From contig NZ_CP157005.1 in assembly GCF_039904985.1 (NCBI RefSeq), positions 1,984,001 through 2,048,000 on the forward strand: 64,000 nt of DNA. Direction: 5' to 3'. The position numbers and the translations under genes are program-made. How positions within the stretch are numbered: position 1 is the stretch's first letter; each line of letters opens with the position of its first letter. This document shows positions 26,399 through 34,133 of the stretch, one piece after another. The notes below the pieces were generated by a model. That model was given only the letters and a program-made list of their open reading frames with translations. It was not told the origin of the DNA and did no database searches. The stretch is from Methylomonas sp. AM2-LC (GTDB lineage Bacteria; Pseudomonadota; Gammaproteobacteria; Methylococcales; Methylomonadaceae).

Positions 26399-26446
26399 AA
26401 ACCCGGTGCTATTAATAAAATTACATCAATAGTAGCGCCGGGTTTT
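26399..26446. terminator. Bidirectional terminator hairpin between converging genes
   Basis: The arms AAACCCGGTGCTA and TAGCGCCGGGTTT pair with one mismatch across a loop of about 20 bases, with T-rich flanks. It lies between the plus-strand adaptor gene and the minus-strand glycosyltransferase gene, and could serve both. Confidence 0.65.
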
Positions 26447-26477
26447 AGCTAACCACGCAGTAGCGGTATTTTTACCG

Positions 26478-27521
26478 TTACTCATGTTTAATTTTCAAAA
26501 CCTGCACACTATCCCAAACTTTTTCGATAAACTCACTGTCCATTTCAGGCATGCCGTCTTGCAGCCACTGCACCAGAATTTTAGCAATATTGGGGTAAGT
26601 GATATGAATGGCATGCGGATTATGTAGCCAATCTTCAATGACTTTAGCATTTAAATCAAACATGGTTTGACCGTAGCCCAGTTGTTCCAGAGCAGCCGCA
26701 TTGGAAATTTGTTCCATTTGCGAATGCAAAGGTTTTACCAGAATTTTTTTGCCTAATTGTAAAGACTCACTGGCCAATTCGAAGCCGGCATTACTGATAA
26801 TGCCTGTACAGTCATACAAATCTTTCTGAAAACCCAATCTGGATAGCGGCTTGCAGTGTATATGCGCATACTTTGAAGAAACCACTTCCGGCGAGTAAAT
26901 GTGAAACTCAAAACTCTCAAACGGGCATAACAGGTCAATCACCTGTTGCGGTTCTTCAAAGGGTAAATACACGACAATTTTTCTGGCTTGTATTTGCGTC
27001 GGAAAATCAGGGGTTTCAATAATCGGTGGCAAAATCGGTTGCCCAAAATGATGCCAATGCAAACCCACGCCCCGATCAGCAGGGGCAAAGTATTGCATCA
27101 CTTTATTAGCAATAGGATCGGAACCTTTACGGGGTATATTGTGAGAAAATGCATATTGATGACCAATGCCCAGCACTTTTATATTTTGTTTTCTGGCGGC
27201 CCAGGCGGTAACGGGTTCAAAATCAGAAATGACTAGGTCATAACCGCTTAAATCCAGGCTGGAAATATCTTTAATAAATTGTATCGGGCTGGCTTCCAAA
27301 GCCGTTTTTAAGTAAGACACTTGGCCTTTAGAGGTGTTAAACGTCAAACCTTCTCTGATTTGATAGCCGTTAAAGATTTCCATATCAAAAAACTTATCAG
27401 CTGGACGTCCTGTGAACTGAAACTTTACATCAATACCTGCTGCCAATAATTCTCTGGCCATTACTCTGGCGCGGGTAATGTGACCATTCCCCGTACCTTG
27501 TACACCGTAAAAAATTTTCAT
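26478..27521 (-). CDS. Glycosyltransferase, MJ1255/VC2487 family
   Basis: This encodes 347 residues. The opening MKIFYGVQGTGNGHITRARV is the conserved start of this GT-B-like family, with the glycine-rich GTGNGH loop. YDLVISDFEPVTAWAARK and the late SNAGFELASESLQLGKKILV segment, a donor-nucleotide-binding pattern, support the assignment. The acceptor is unknown. Related proteins act in cell-envelope lipid or polysaccharide glycosylation. The gene overlaps the stop region of the upstream PAP2 gene by four bases (ATGA type), so the two are co-translated and probably act on the same lipid-linked envelope pathway. Confidence 0.88.
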   Translation of the reverse strand: MKIFYGVQGTGNGHITRARVMARELLAAGIDVKFQFTGRPADKFFDMEIFNGYQIREGLTFNTSKGQVSYLKTALEASPIQFIKDISSLDLSGYDLVISDFEPVTAWAARKQNIKVLGIGHQYAFSHNIPRKGSDPIANKVMQYFAPADRGVGLHWHHFGQPILPPIIETPDFPTQIQARKIVVYLPFEEPQQVIDLLCPFESFEFHIYSPEVVSSKYAHIHCKPLSRLGFQKDLYDCTGIISNAGFELASESLQLGKKILVKPLHSQMEQISNAAALEQLGYGQTMFDLNAKVIEDWLHNPHAIHITYPNIAKILVQWLQDGMPEMDSEFIEKVWDSVQVLKIKHE

Positions 27522-28042
27522 AGTAAATTAATATTAAGACTGTAAATAGCTGAACACACCCCTAAAGCAGCCCCCATCAATGTATCGGTAGGAAAATGTA
27601 CACCCAAAATCACCCGCGAAAAACCAATAAGTGCCGCCCAGATAAATAACGCTATCAATAAGTACGGAAAATAAAAGCTCAGCAGTGTAGCCATCAAACA
27701 CGCTGCAGAAGTGTGTCCAGATGGAAAACTAAATTGATCGGAAGGTGTAATGACACTACGGAAATCTGGTAATGCTTGCTGTGGACGATGCCGTTTAAAA
27801 CCATTTTTTAAAATAAAATAAACTGGTCTTTCAATCGCAAATGCCAGTAGCATGTTTTGCAGTAACGGATCGTTGCCACCTTGAAACCAAAACAACCAGC
27901 CAGCCAATAAAATATACAGCAGGCCATCGCCAGTTTTGGAAAGATAACGACAAATACGTACCAGAGTCGTGTGGATGCTGACATTGTTTAACCAGGTAAA
28001 CATGAAAACATCAAATTGATGGATGGAGTTAATCAGCTTCAT
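27518..28042 (-). CDS. PAP2-superfamily membrane phosphatase
   Basis: This encodes 174 residues with five or six membrane helices. The three-part phosphatase signature is complete: K-x6-RP (KNGFKRHRP), PSGHTSA, and SR-x5-H-x3-D (SRVILGVHFPTD). It hydrolyses phosphate from lipid phosphates (undecaprenyl pyrophosphate, phosphatidate or similar) at the membrane. A GAGG site precedes the ATG. It is the first gene of a two-gene operon with the glycosyltransferase. Confidence 0.92.
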   Translation of the reverse strand: MKLINSIHQFDVFMFTWLNNVSIHTTLVRICRYLSKTGDGLLYILLAGWLFWFQGGNDPLLQNMLLAFAIERPVYFILKNGFKRHRPQQALPDFRSVITPSDQFSFPSGHTSAACLMATLLSFYFPYLLIALFIWAALIGFSRVILGVHFPTDTLMGAALGVCSAIYSLNINLL

Positions 28043-28228
28043 GGCTATATCCTCTTAGGTGCTGTATCGGTCGACCGCGACCTGGTAACAGCGGTGGAAA
28101 TCATTGATTTTCCGTTTAGTGTCGATTCCTTAAGTTACTTAGCCAGCTTAAATGAGCTATATGACAGATAGATGAAGATTTGTTGAAGATTTTGTGACAG
28201 CGCTGTAAATATTGAAATGCTAAGCACT

Positions 28229-28244
28229 ATTCGCATATGCGAAT
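28229..28244. promoter_or_regulatory. Perfect 16-bp palindrome upstream of the PAP2/glycosyltransferase operon
   Basis: ATTCGCATATGCGAAT is fully self-complementary. It lies about 190 bases upstream of the PAP2 start and could be an operator for a dimeric regulator. No regulator gene is adjacent. Confidence 0.35.
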
Positions 28245-28314
28245 TATTGCTCTGGCAAAGCCAAGCGCTATTGTGTGTTAAATAGTTTTTTTTGCGTGCC
28301 AATAGGCAACGCAG

Positions 28315-28425
28315 CGTTTACCTAGTGAAATACACGGTATTTCCAGATAATAAGAAAATAAGGATAGCAGTTGTACCACAACAACAGTTAATAGCCAGCC
28401 GCCAAACCAAAGCAGGGTATGTTCA
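28315..28425 (-). pseudogene. Duplicated 111-bp piece of the acyltransferase gene 3' region
   Basis: This block repeats bases 29549-29662, which encode the C-terminal part of the acyltransferase, with only a three-base difference in length (one AAT missing) and a few substitutions. It has no start or stop of its own. The two copies flank the toxin-antitoxin genes and lie in the same orientation, so they are probably the two ends of a duplication created when the intervening DNA was inserted or rearranged. Confidence 0.8.
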
Positions 28426-28429
28426 ATGC

Positions 28430-28527
28430 GTAGCCACGATTAGTGAAGCGTAATCGTGGAAATCGGTAGCAAGTCAATTATGTAGCTAGCTAAATTCCCA
28501 CGATTACACTTCGAAAATCGTGGTTAC
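28430..28527. repeat. Paired REP-like palindromes (CCACGATTA / TAATCGTGG)
   Basis: Two 34-base arms (28430-28463 and 28494-28527) are inverted relative to each other, and each arm is itself a hairpin built on CCACGATTA...TAATCGTGG. This is the layout of a REP doublet (BIME-like). No REP-associated tyrosine transposase gene is in the window. Confidence 0.7.
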
Positions 28528-28557
28528 GTCTTCTGTAAGACTCTTTTAATAGCAAAA

Positions 28558-28917
28558 CTAAATCAGATCGTCCACATCAAGACCAAGCGTCTCAGCAAGT
28601 TTTTTATAGACACTAATCGTGCCACCACGCTTGCCACCTTCCATTTGCGCAATAGTGGATTGCGCAATTTCACATCTTTCAGCCAGATCTGCTTGGGTCA
28701 ATAGCCGGAACTCACGCCAAACTTTCAACTTATTTTCGCCGCTTAAAATACGTTCTACAATTTCGCTGGGTATGCGTTCATCATTGCCAGCCTTTGCTTT
28801 ATCATAAGCCAACACATCTTCGGCCATTTCAGCCAGATCGATCAGCTTTTCATACTCATCAATCGGCAATATAGCAAATTCGCGCTTCCCGTTATTTTCG
28901 ATATATTGCACACTCAT
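28558..28917 (-). CDS. HTH-type antitoxin of a RelE/HigB-like toxin-antitoxin pair
   Basis: This encodes 119 residues. An N-terminal segment (MSVQYIENNGKREFAILPID, then EYEKLIDLAEMAED) resembles the Phd/YefM-like toxin-binding region. The C-terminal part is an XRE-type helix-turn-helix (LLTQADLAERCEIAQSTIAQMEGGKR). It would neutralise the toxin by direct binding and repress the operon. Its start overlaps the toxin stop by four bases, so the toxin is first in the operon, as in higBA-type loci. The pair lies between two copies of acyltransferase DNA, which suggests it arrived as a mobile module. Confidence 0.88.
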   Translation of the reverse strand: MSVQYIENNGKREFAILPIDEYEKLIDLAEMAEDVLAYDKAKAGNDERIPSEIVERILSGENKLKVWREFRLLTQADLAERCEIAQSTIAQMEGGKRGGTISVYKKLAETLGLDVDDLI

Positions 28918-29168
28918 TTGTAAATATCTCCACGGCTACCAATCTTGATAACCTCAATTAATAACTCATTTTCAAACTTTTCATAGATCACCCGATAAGA
29001 CCCCATTCTTAATCGGTAACCTGATCTACCCTCCAGCTTCTTAATATCCAAGCCTTCTTCCCGGCATTCAGCAATGCGCTTCATGCTAGCAATGATGCGT
29101 TGTCCAAATGGTTGCGGTAGTTTCGTAAGGGCTTTTACAGCGGATTTTAAGTAAGTGATTTTATACAT
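28914..29168 (-). CDS. RelE/ParE-superfamily toxin
   Basis: This encodes 84 residues, the standard size. The pattern YKITYLKSAVKALTKLP, then KKLEGRSGYRLRMGSYRVIYE, and a final IKIGSRGDIYK is that of RelE-type toxins: basic helix, the R-x-R-x-G-x-Y-R-V/I-x-Y strand and a C-terminal I-x-H/S-R-x-x-x-Y end. Family members either cleave mRNA on the ribosome or poison gyrase. The final SRGDIYK has Ser where many RelE proteins have His. It overlaps the antitoxin gene. Confidence 0.9.
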   Translation of the reverse strand: MYKITYLKSAVKALTKLPQPFGQRIIASMKRIAECREEGLDIKKLEGRSGYRLRMGSYRVIYEKFENELLIEVIKIGSRGDIYK

Positions 29169-29228
29169 GCCTAAATTATAGCATTTTGTAATAAATCTTC
29201 ATTGCCTAAAAAAGGTGTTTATTAATAT

Positions 29229-29372
29229 GTAACTATTCACCGTAAAAGTAAGTCTAGATAGAATGTGCCGACGCCAGGAGGCGCATCAATCGCGACAAAT
29301 GCGCTTTACGTTGTTAAGTACATCTTATAGTTCATTGATTTTAATTGAAAAAAAACCACGCTGAATAGTTAC
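29229..29372. mobile_element. MITE-like element, copy 1 (144 bp, 8-bp target duplication)
   Basis: The element starts GTAACTATTCA and ends TGAATAGTTAC, a perfect 11-bp terminal inverted repeat. The eight bases on each side are ATTAATAT at 29221-29228 and ATTAATAT at 29373-29380, a perfect target-site duplication. Copy 2 at 33865-34008 has the same length and about 90 percent identity. No transposase is encoded. GTAA-type termini with 8-bp duplications are what is known of IS66-family elements, so mobilisation by an IS66-like transposase is plausible but inferred. It occupies most of the gap between toxin and acyltransferase. Confidence 0.88.
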
Positions 29373-29511
29373 ATTAATATTAACTCTATCGATTCCGTGC
29401 AAAGTTGAACTCATGGACGCGTATTCGAAAATGTGTTTATGCAAGACCTGATAACTTTATGTTTGCTGTTATGTTGTATACAGCAGTAGTAGAGCAGAAC
29501 CTATTATCCGT

Positions 29512-30639
29512 TCATTTGGTTTTGATTGAATACCAATGCTGAACGAGTCGTTTACCTAGTGAAACACACGGTATTTCCAGATAATAATAAGAAAATAAGG
29601 ATAGCAGTTGTACCACAACAACAGTTAATAGCCAGCCGCCAAACCAAAGCAGGGTATGTTCAGCGCTGATAGTCGCCAAACCTTTTAAGAGATAGGGGGT
29701 AACACAAAGCAAAACCGCAATATGCACTAAATAACTACTGTAAGATACTTTGCCCAGCAGTCGAAACAGCCACCAACACAGCACCTTTTGACAACGTTCC
29801 GAACTTAAGGCATACATTAATAACAAACTTGCACCCAAGCCAGAGCTGGTCCACAGCAAAGGCTCTGGAATCTGTAACTGAACGGCATCACCCAATGTAT
29901 AGAACATAAATCCAAGCACCGCTATCAAGCGTCTTAGCCACGGTTTTGCTCCTAAAAAGTCGGCAATTAAAGCATGCTGTTGTGCAAGCAGTAAGCCCAG
30001 TACAAAATGTATGGCAAATACCGGCAACTTTAAAAAACAAACCGCCAGCAAGGTAAAGAACACCAGCCAGCTTGTGCCACGCGTTGTTATTAATAATGCC
30101 AAGGGTAATAACAGCGATAAACACAATTCTATACTCAAGGTCCAGGCTTGCGGTAGCAGCACATCCACCTCAGGAAGTTTTAACAAAAATGCTTCGCGCA
30201 GCATGTCCAGAACTTTCAGCGGGTGTCGCTGCCATAAATCGGTAATCCAGTCAGAAGCAGGCAAGGGCGTCTGACTTGGTGGGTTAAGTGTAAATTGGTT
30301 ATAAAGTAGGGCGCTAATTGCTAATACAGCACAATACGGTAGCCAAATTCGACACAGTCGCGCAATGGTATAAGCCATTAAACTAAACTGGTTTAAATCG
30401 GCTGTTGGCCTGTTACGAAAATATTTCAACGATAACACCAAACCGCTGAGTACAAAGAACATGGATACCGCCGCACCGCCATCCCACCAAAAATGCAAAG
30501 GCGAATAATCCAGAACATATTGACAAACGGTCTCCTGACAAGGTAAGCCATAAGCAATTATAAAATGTTCACTGAGTACGGTTAGCGCAGCAAGACCACG
30601 TATGGAATCCAAATAGGCTATATGTTGTTTAGTTGGCAC
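29512..30639 (-). CDS. Acyltransferase family 3 membrane protein
   Basis: This encodes 375 residues with about ten membrane helices. The start IAYLDSIRGLAALTVLSEHF contains the R-G-x-A-x-x-x-x-x-x-H pattern of acyltransferase-3 proteins (OafA/NolL type). AAVSMFFVLSGLVLSLKYF is the second family motif. Such enzymes transfer acetyl or other acyl groups to surface polysaccharide or peptidoglycan sugars. Its 3' region is duplicated at 28315-28425. No ribosome-binding site is strong. The chosen ATG follows the motif placement. It is not in an operon with other envelope genes here. Confidence 0.9.
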   Translation of the reverse strand: MPTKQHIAYLDSIRGLAALTVLSEHFIIAYGLPCQETVCQYVLDYSPLHFWWDGGAAVSMFFVLSGLVLSLKYFRNRPTADLNQFSLMAYTIARLCRIWLPYCAVLAISALLYNQFTLNPPSQTPLPASDWITDLWQRHPLKVLDMLREAFLLKLPEVDVLLPQAWTLSIELCLSLLLPLALLITTRGTSWLVFFTLLAVCFLKLPVFAIHFVLGLLLAQQHALIADFLGAKPWLRRLIAVLGFMFYTLGDAVQLQIPEPLLWTSSGLGASLLLMYALSSERCQKVLCWWLFRLLGKVSYSSYLVHIAVLLCVTPYLLKGLATISAEHTLLWFGGWLLTVVVVQLLSLFSYYYLEIPCVSLGKRLVQHWYSIKTK

Positions 30640-30726
30640 AAGAATGGTTGATCTTTAAGTATTTAATAAAATGACTTCGGGTTAGCAATAAGCAGTAACC
30701 CAGTATGTCAGTTTAGCAGCTTCCCC

Positions 30727-30822
30727 GCTTTTGCTACTGGGATTGCTGACAGCAGACGCTGTAAATACGTTCATGGCTTGGTACAAACGAACACCTCTGC
30801 CAACAATCCCAGCAACAAAAGC
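30727..30822. repeat. 19-bp inverted repeat in the 30640-31117 gap
   Basis: GCTTTTGCTACTGGGATTG at 30727-30745 pairs with CAATCCCAGCAACAAAAGC at 30804-30822 with two mismatches across 58 bases. It may be a decayed element end. No gene was recognised in the rest of this gap. Confidence 0.5.
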
Positions 30823-31117
30823 CAACATTGTCAGCAATTTAGTGGCTTAGAAAAATTGGGCGAGTAGTTTCATAAACGGCATCAAAACCGGGTAGCTGAG
30901 CAACTGAGTGAGTAGTTACAGATTAAAGTTAACTTAATCAAGTCGAGCAACAAAAAATAAATGTGTTGAACAATACTTAGCATACACAAATAGATACAGA
31001 CCGAATTAATGGCTCTTGCTGGAGCCAAGAATGTCAACAGAACGCTTTAATAGGGTACATTCCTGTTCACCGCATTTTCCGGTTCTCACTAAGATGTGAT
31101 CAAGATTGTTATTTACA

Positions 31118-31151
31118 CTTTGTCAGATTTATTATTATACTTCTGACAAAG
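31118..31151. promoter_or_regulatory. Probable AbiEi operator: perfect 10-bp inverted repeat
   Basis: CTTTGTCAGA (31118-31127) and TCTGACAAAG (31142-31151) are perfect inverted repeats with a 14-base AT-rich spacer, lying 13 bases before the abiEi start. AbiEi-type antitoxins are known to bind inverted repeats upstream of their own operon, so this is the expected autoregulatory site. The AT-rich spacer (TTATTATTATAC) may hold the -10 element. Confidence 0.7.
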
Positions 31152-31164
31152 CGAGGAATTAATT

Positions 31165-31761
31165 ATGAGTCATCTTGTTGAGAAAATTTTGTATGCAGCC
31201 AAAGGCAAGCCTGAGGGTGGCTTACTGTCACCAAAGGAGTTTTTACATCTGGGGTCGCGTGCGGCTGTGGACAAGACCCTATCGCGACTGGTTCAGGAAG
31301 GCAAATTGATGCGTGTAAGTCGCGGTATTTATGTTGCCCCATATGAAGGTCGGTTCGGGGTGCGTGCACCATCAACCGAGTCAGTGGTGCATGCAATTGA
31401 AACCAGTTACGGTGAAACGGTGGTATCCAATGGCGCAACAGAAGCTAATGCATTAGGATTGACTACACAAGTACCGACACGCGAGGTATTTTTTACCTCT
31501 GGCCCATCTCGCCTATTGCAATTAGGTAATCGTTGCGTGGAACTCAAACACGGAAAGCGCTGGGAATTAGTTCTAGGGAAACGCCAGGCAGGTAGGGTGG
31601 TTCGCGCGCTTTCCTGGTTAGGACCTGAACAAGCACCTACAGCATTAAAGACACTTCGAGAAAAGCTATCTAAATCAGAGTGGGATGCAATGCATAACGT
31701 GCTTTCACTTTTGCCCAGTTGGATGGCGAAAGCTGTAAGCGAAGAGTTAGCGCATGGCTGA
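31165..31761 (+). CDS. AbiEi-type antitoxin / transcriptional regulator (DUF6088-like)
   Basis: This encodes 198 residues. The N-terminal 70 residues form a winged helix (PKEFLHLGSRAAVDKTLSRL, then LMRVSRGIYVAP), the DNA-binding part. The rest is the AbiEi C-terminal domain, needed to counter the toxin. In type IV abortive-infection systems the antitoxin does not bind the toxin directly but opposes its effect and represses the operon. A GAGGAA site precedes the ATG. The gene overlaps the nucleotidyltransferase gene by eight bases, typical of abiE operons. Confidence 0.88.
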   Translation: MSHLVEKILYAAKGKPEGGLLSPKEFLHLGSRAAVDKTLSRLVQEGKLMRVSRGIYVAPYEGRFGVRAPSTESVVHAIETSYGETVVSNGATEANALGLTTQVPTREVFFTSGPSRLLQLGNRCVELKHGKRWELVLGKRQAGRVVRALSWLGPEQAPTALKTLREKLSKSEWDAMHNVLSLLPSWMAKAVSEELAHG

Positions 31762-32779
31762 GACATGGTTCGAACTTAGTGCAGACGTTAAATCTGAAGC
31801 GCTTGAATATGCAGCTACAAAAACTGGGCGACCAGCACATTTGCTTGAGAAAGATATTTGGGTGGTTTGGATAATATCAGTTATTTATGAATCAGAGTTA
31901 GCCCAAAAACTTACTTTCAAAGGCGGGACTTCCTTATCTAAGGCATATGGCATCATTGATCGATTCTCGGAAGATGTCGATCTAACTTATGACATTCGAG
32001 AATTGCTGGGTAATTTTTTAACAAATGGAAACCCTATTCCCAAAAATACTAGTCAGCAACAAAAGATAAGCAAGCTGGTGCGTGATAATTTGCCCATCTG
32101 GATTGAAACAAAAGTAAAACCAATTATAGAAAAGGCTTTGCAGCGAGAGGGCATTGAAGCTGAAATAACGCAAACGGGGAATGAAAGCGAAAAGCTGGTT
32201 TTAGGTTATCAAGCCGTAAAATCCGGCAATGGTTATTCAGCACCCACAATCCAGTTAGAATTTGGTGGTCGAGCAACAGGCGAACCTCACCATGTTCGCT
32301 CAGTGATTTGTGATATTTCACAGACAATTGAAAATGTGATTTTTCCAAAGGCTAAGCCGCTGGTTATGACTGCTGAGCGGACATTCTGGGAAAAAGCCAC
32401 AGCAGCTCATGTGTATTGCTTGCAAGGACGTTTGCGTGGCGAACGATACTCACGTCACTGGTATGACTTAACCGCTTTAGCAAAATCAGCTTACTTTTTT
32501 ACTGCTTGCAACGATGCCGAACTGGCCAATATGGTGGCGGAGCATAAGACAATGTTTTTTGTGGAAAAGGATAAGCACGGCTCAAAAATCGATTATTACG
32601 CTGCTACAAGAGGGCAGCTTTTGCTTATCCCTCAGGGTGAATCACTAACTGCATTAGAGCGTGATTATGAAAACATGCTGAAGGACGGTTTGCTGAGTAT
32701 TAATCAACCTAGCTTTGCCGAGGTTATTGACAAATGTCAAGATATCCAAGATCAAGTGAATAAACATCGAATATCTTGA
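31754..32779 (+). CDS. AbiEii-type nucleotidyltransferase toxin
   Basis: This encodes 341 residues. The nucleotidyltransferase motif is intact: FKGGTSLSKAYGIIDRFSED followed by VDLTYD, giving GGTS (57-60) and the metal-binding D74/D76 pair. AbiEii-family toxins modify tRNA or use GTP to block growth when phage infects. A later EFGGRATGEPHHVRSV segment and AERTFWEKATAAHVYC are the conserved C-terminal AbiEii motifs. The stop of abiEi overlaps the start. The pair has a normal gene order. This is the clearest phage-defence operon in the window. Confidence 0.92.
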   Translation: MAETWFELSADVKSEALEYAATKTGRPAHLLEKDIWVVWIISVIYESELAQKLTFKGGTSLSKAYGIIDRFSEDVDLTYDIRELLGNFLTNGNPIPKNTSQQQKISKLVRDNLPIWIETKVKPIIEKALQREGIEAEITQTGNESEKLVLGYQAVKSGNGYSAPTIQLEFGGRATGEPHHVRSVICDISQTIENVIFPKAKPLVMTAERTFWEKATAAHVYCLQGRLRGERYSRHWYDLTALAKSAYFFTACNDAELANMVAEHKTMFFVEKDKHGSKIDYYAATRGQLLLIPQGESLTALERDYENMLKDGLLSINQPSFAEVIDKCQDIQDQVNKHRIS

Positions 32780-32821
32780 TTGTGTCATCATTATGATCAT
32801 GCTCAAAATAAGATGGCAGAC

Positions 32822-33607
32822 TTAATAGCTTTTTAAGTCGGGATTTAAACCTGCTGGCGCTGCGGCTAACCAGTAGCATTGCGTCTGATAGCTGCCATCG
32901 TCTTTAAGTTCAAACACCCGGTAGCCAGGAGGCTGTTGTGTAACGCCAAAACAGGTACTTCGTGGCGTAAACTGAAAACAGCTGGCAGGTGCAGAAAAAA
33001 ATCCTATACCGTGCTGATAGCGGTTTGTCTCTTGATGTATGTGTCCATAAGTCACTATTTTAACTTGCGCAGATGCGCTGATACAATCCAGCAGGGTATC
33101 ACTGTTTACAATCTGCATGGTATCCATCCAGCTACTCTCACTGCTAATGCAATGATGATGCATGGTCAGTAATGTCGGCGTATCGGGGTAGTCTAGCAGA
33201 CAGTCGCTTAAAAATTGTAATTGCGTTGGGCTGATTTCACCGACAGCACTGCCCGGTTTTTGGGACTGTAAGCTAATAATTTGCCAGTTTTCCAAGATAA
33301 AATGTGGATGGCAACTAACCCATTCTGTGTTTAACAGCGATTCCATCAAGGCAAAGTCATCATGATTACCAGGCAAGCACAGGGTTGGGGTGTGGTAACT
33401 GTTTAGAATATGCAAAATTCGCATATAACTTTCAGAGCAAGGGTGTTGAGCCAAATCGCCTGTTACTAGTATCAAATCAAACTTCACATGTGTCGCGTGT
33501 GCTTGTTGTATAACTTGCTGAAAATAAAACTCGGTATTCACCCCCAGCAGCGTGTCAGCCGCATCAGGAAGTATATGCAAGTCCGAGATTTGCAGGATTT
33601 TTAGCAT
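32822..33607 (-). CDS. CpdA-like metallophosphoesterase (cyclic-nucleotide phosphodiesterase family)
   Basis: This encodes 261 residues. The five metal-binding motifs of calcineurin-like enzymes are in order: QISDLHI (D-x-H), VTGDLAQHP (G-D), LPGNHDD (G-N-H-D), MHHHCIS (H) and YGHIHQE (G-H-x-H). Length and pattern match CpdA, which hydrolyses cAMP in the cytosol and so tunes CRP signalling. The activity itself is inferred. It converges with the AbiE operon and stands alone. The start is the first ATG after a weak site. Confidence 0.88.
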   Translation of the reverse strand: MLKILQISDLHILPDAADTLLGVNTEFYFQQVIQQAHATHVKFDLILVTGDLAQHPCSESYMRILHILNSYHTPTLCLPGNHDDFALMESLLNTEWVSCHPHFILENWQIISLQSQKPGSAVGEISPTQLQFLSDCLLDYPDTPTLLTMHHHCISSESSWMDTMQIVNSDTLLDCISASAQVKIVTYGHIHQETNRYQHGIGFFSAPASCFQFTPRSTCFGVTQQPPGYRVFELKDDGSYQTQCYWLAAAPAGLNPDLKSY

Positions 33608-33864
33608 ACCGATGCCTGTATAAATAGAGTTAAGTAGCCGTGGGGAGGGCAGATTTTACGCCCTATTTGCGATACCATAGTACGAAAAGCGTCCGTGATC
33701 ATGTAAACTGCCTATTGTAGTTTAGCCCGTTTTAAAGTAATTGACAGACCTAGATACTTTAAGGTTTTTTAGAGTGGCAATCCGAAAAAAAATGTCTATG
33801 CAGCGGATAAACAATAACATTAAAGAAACCAAAGTAATGGCGTTGTGCTTGGATTAAAAACTTG

Positions 33865-34008
33865 GTAACTATTCACCGTAAAAGTAAGCCTGGATAGGAT
33901 GTGCCGACGTCAGGAGGCGCATCAATCGCGTCCGATGCGCTTCACGTTGTTCAGTAAATCCTATAGCCCATTGATTTTAATTGAAAAAAAACTACGCTGA
34001 ATAGTTAC
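33865..34008. mobile_element. MITE-like element, copy 2 (144 bp, 8-bp target duplication)
   Basis: It has the same 11-bp perfect termini GTAACTATTCA/TGAATAGTTAC and the same length as copy 1. Its flanks are AAAACTTG at 33857-33864 and AAAACTTG at 34009-34016, a different but equally perfect 8-bp duplication. Two insertions at unrelated sites, each with its own duplication, prove movement. It lies in the promoter-side gap of the beta-propeller operon, ending 125 bases before that gene. Confidence 0.9.
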
Positions 34009-34133
34009 AAAACTTGTTTGTTTTGAACTTGTCACAGCATGGATAGACTTTTTTACGCCAGAACTTATGAACCGTAAAACCATGTGTTTAAAGCACTCAA
34101 TCAAATAATCAGTCCCTTATTTAACTGCTAATC

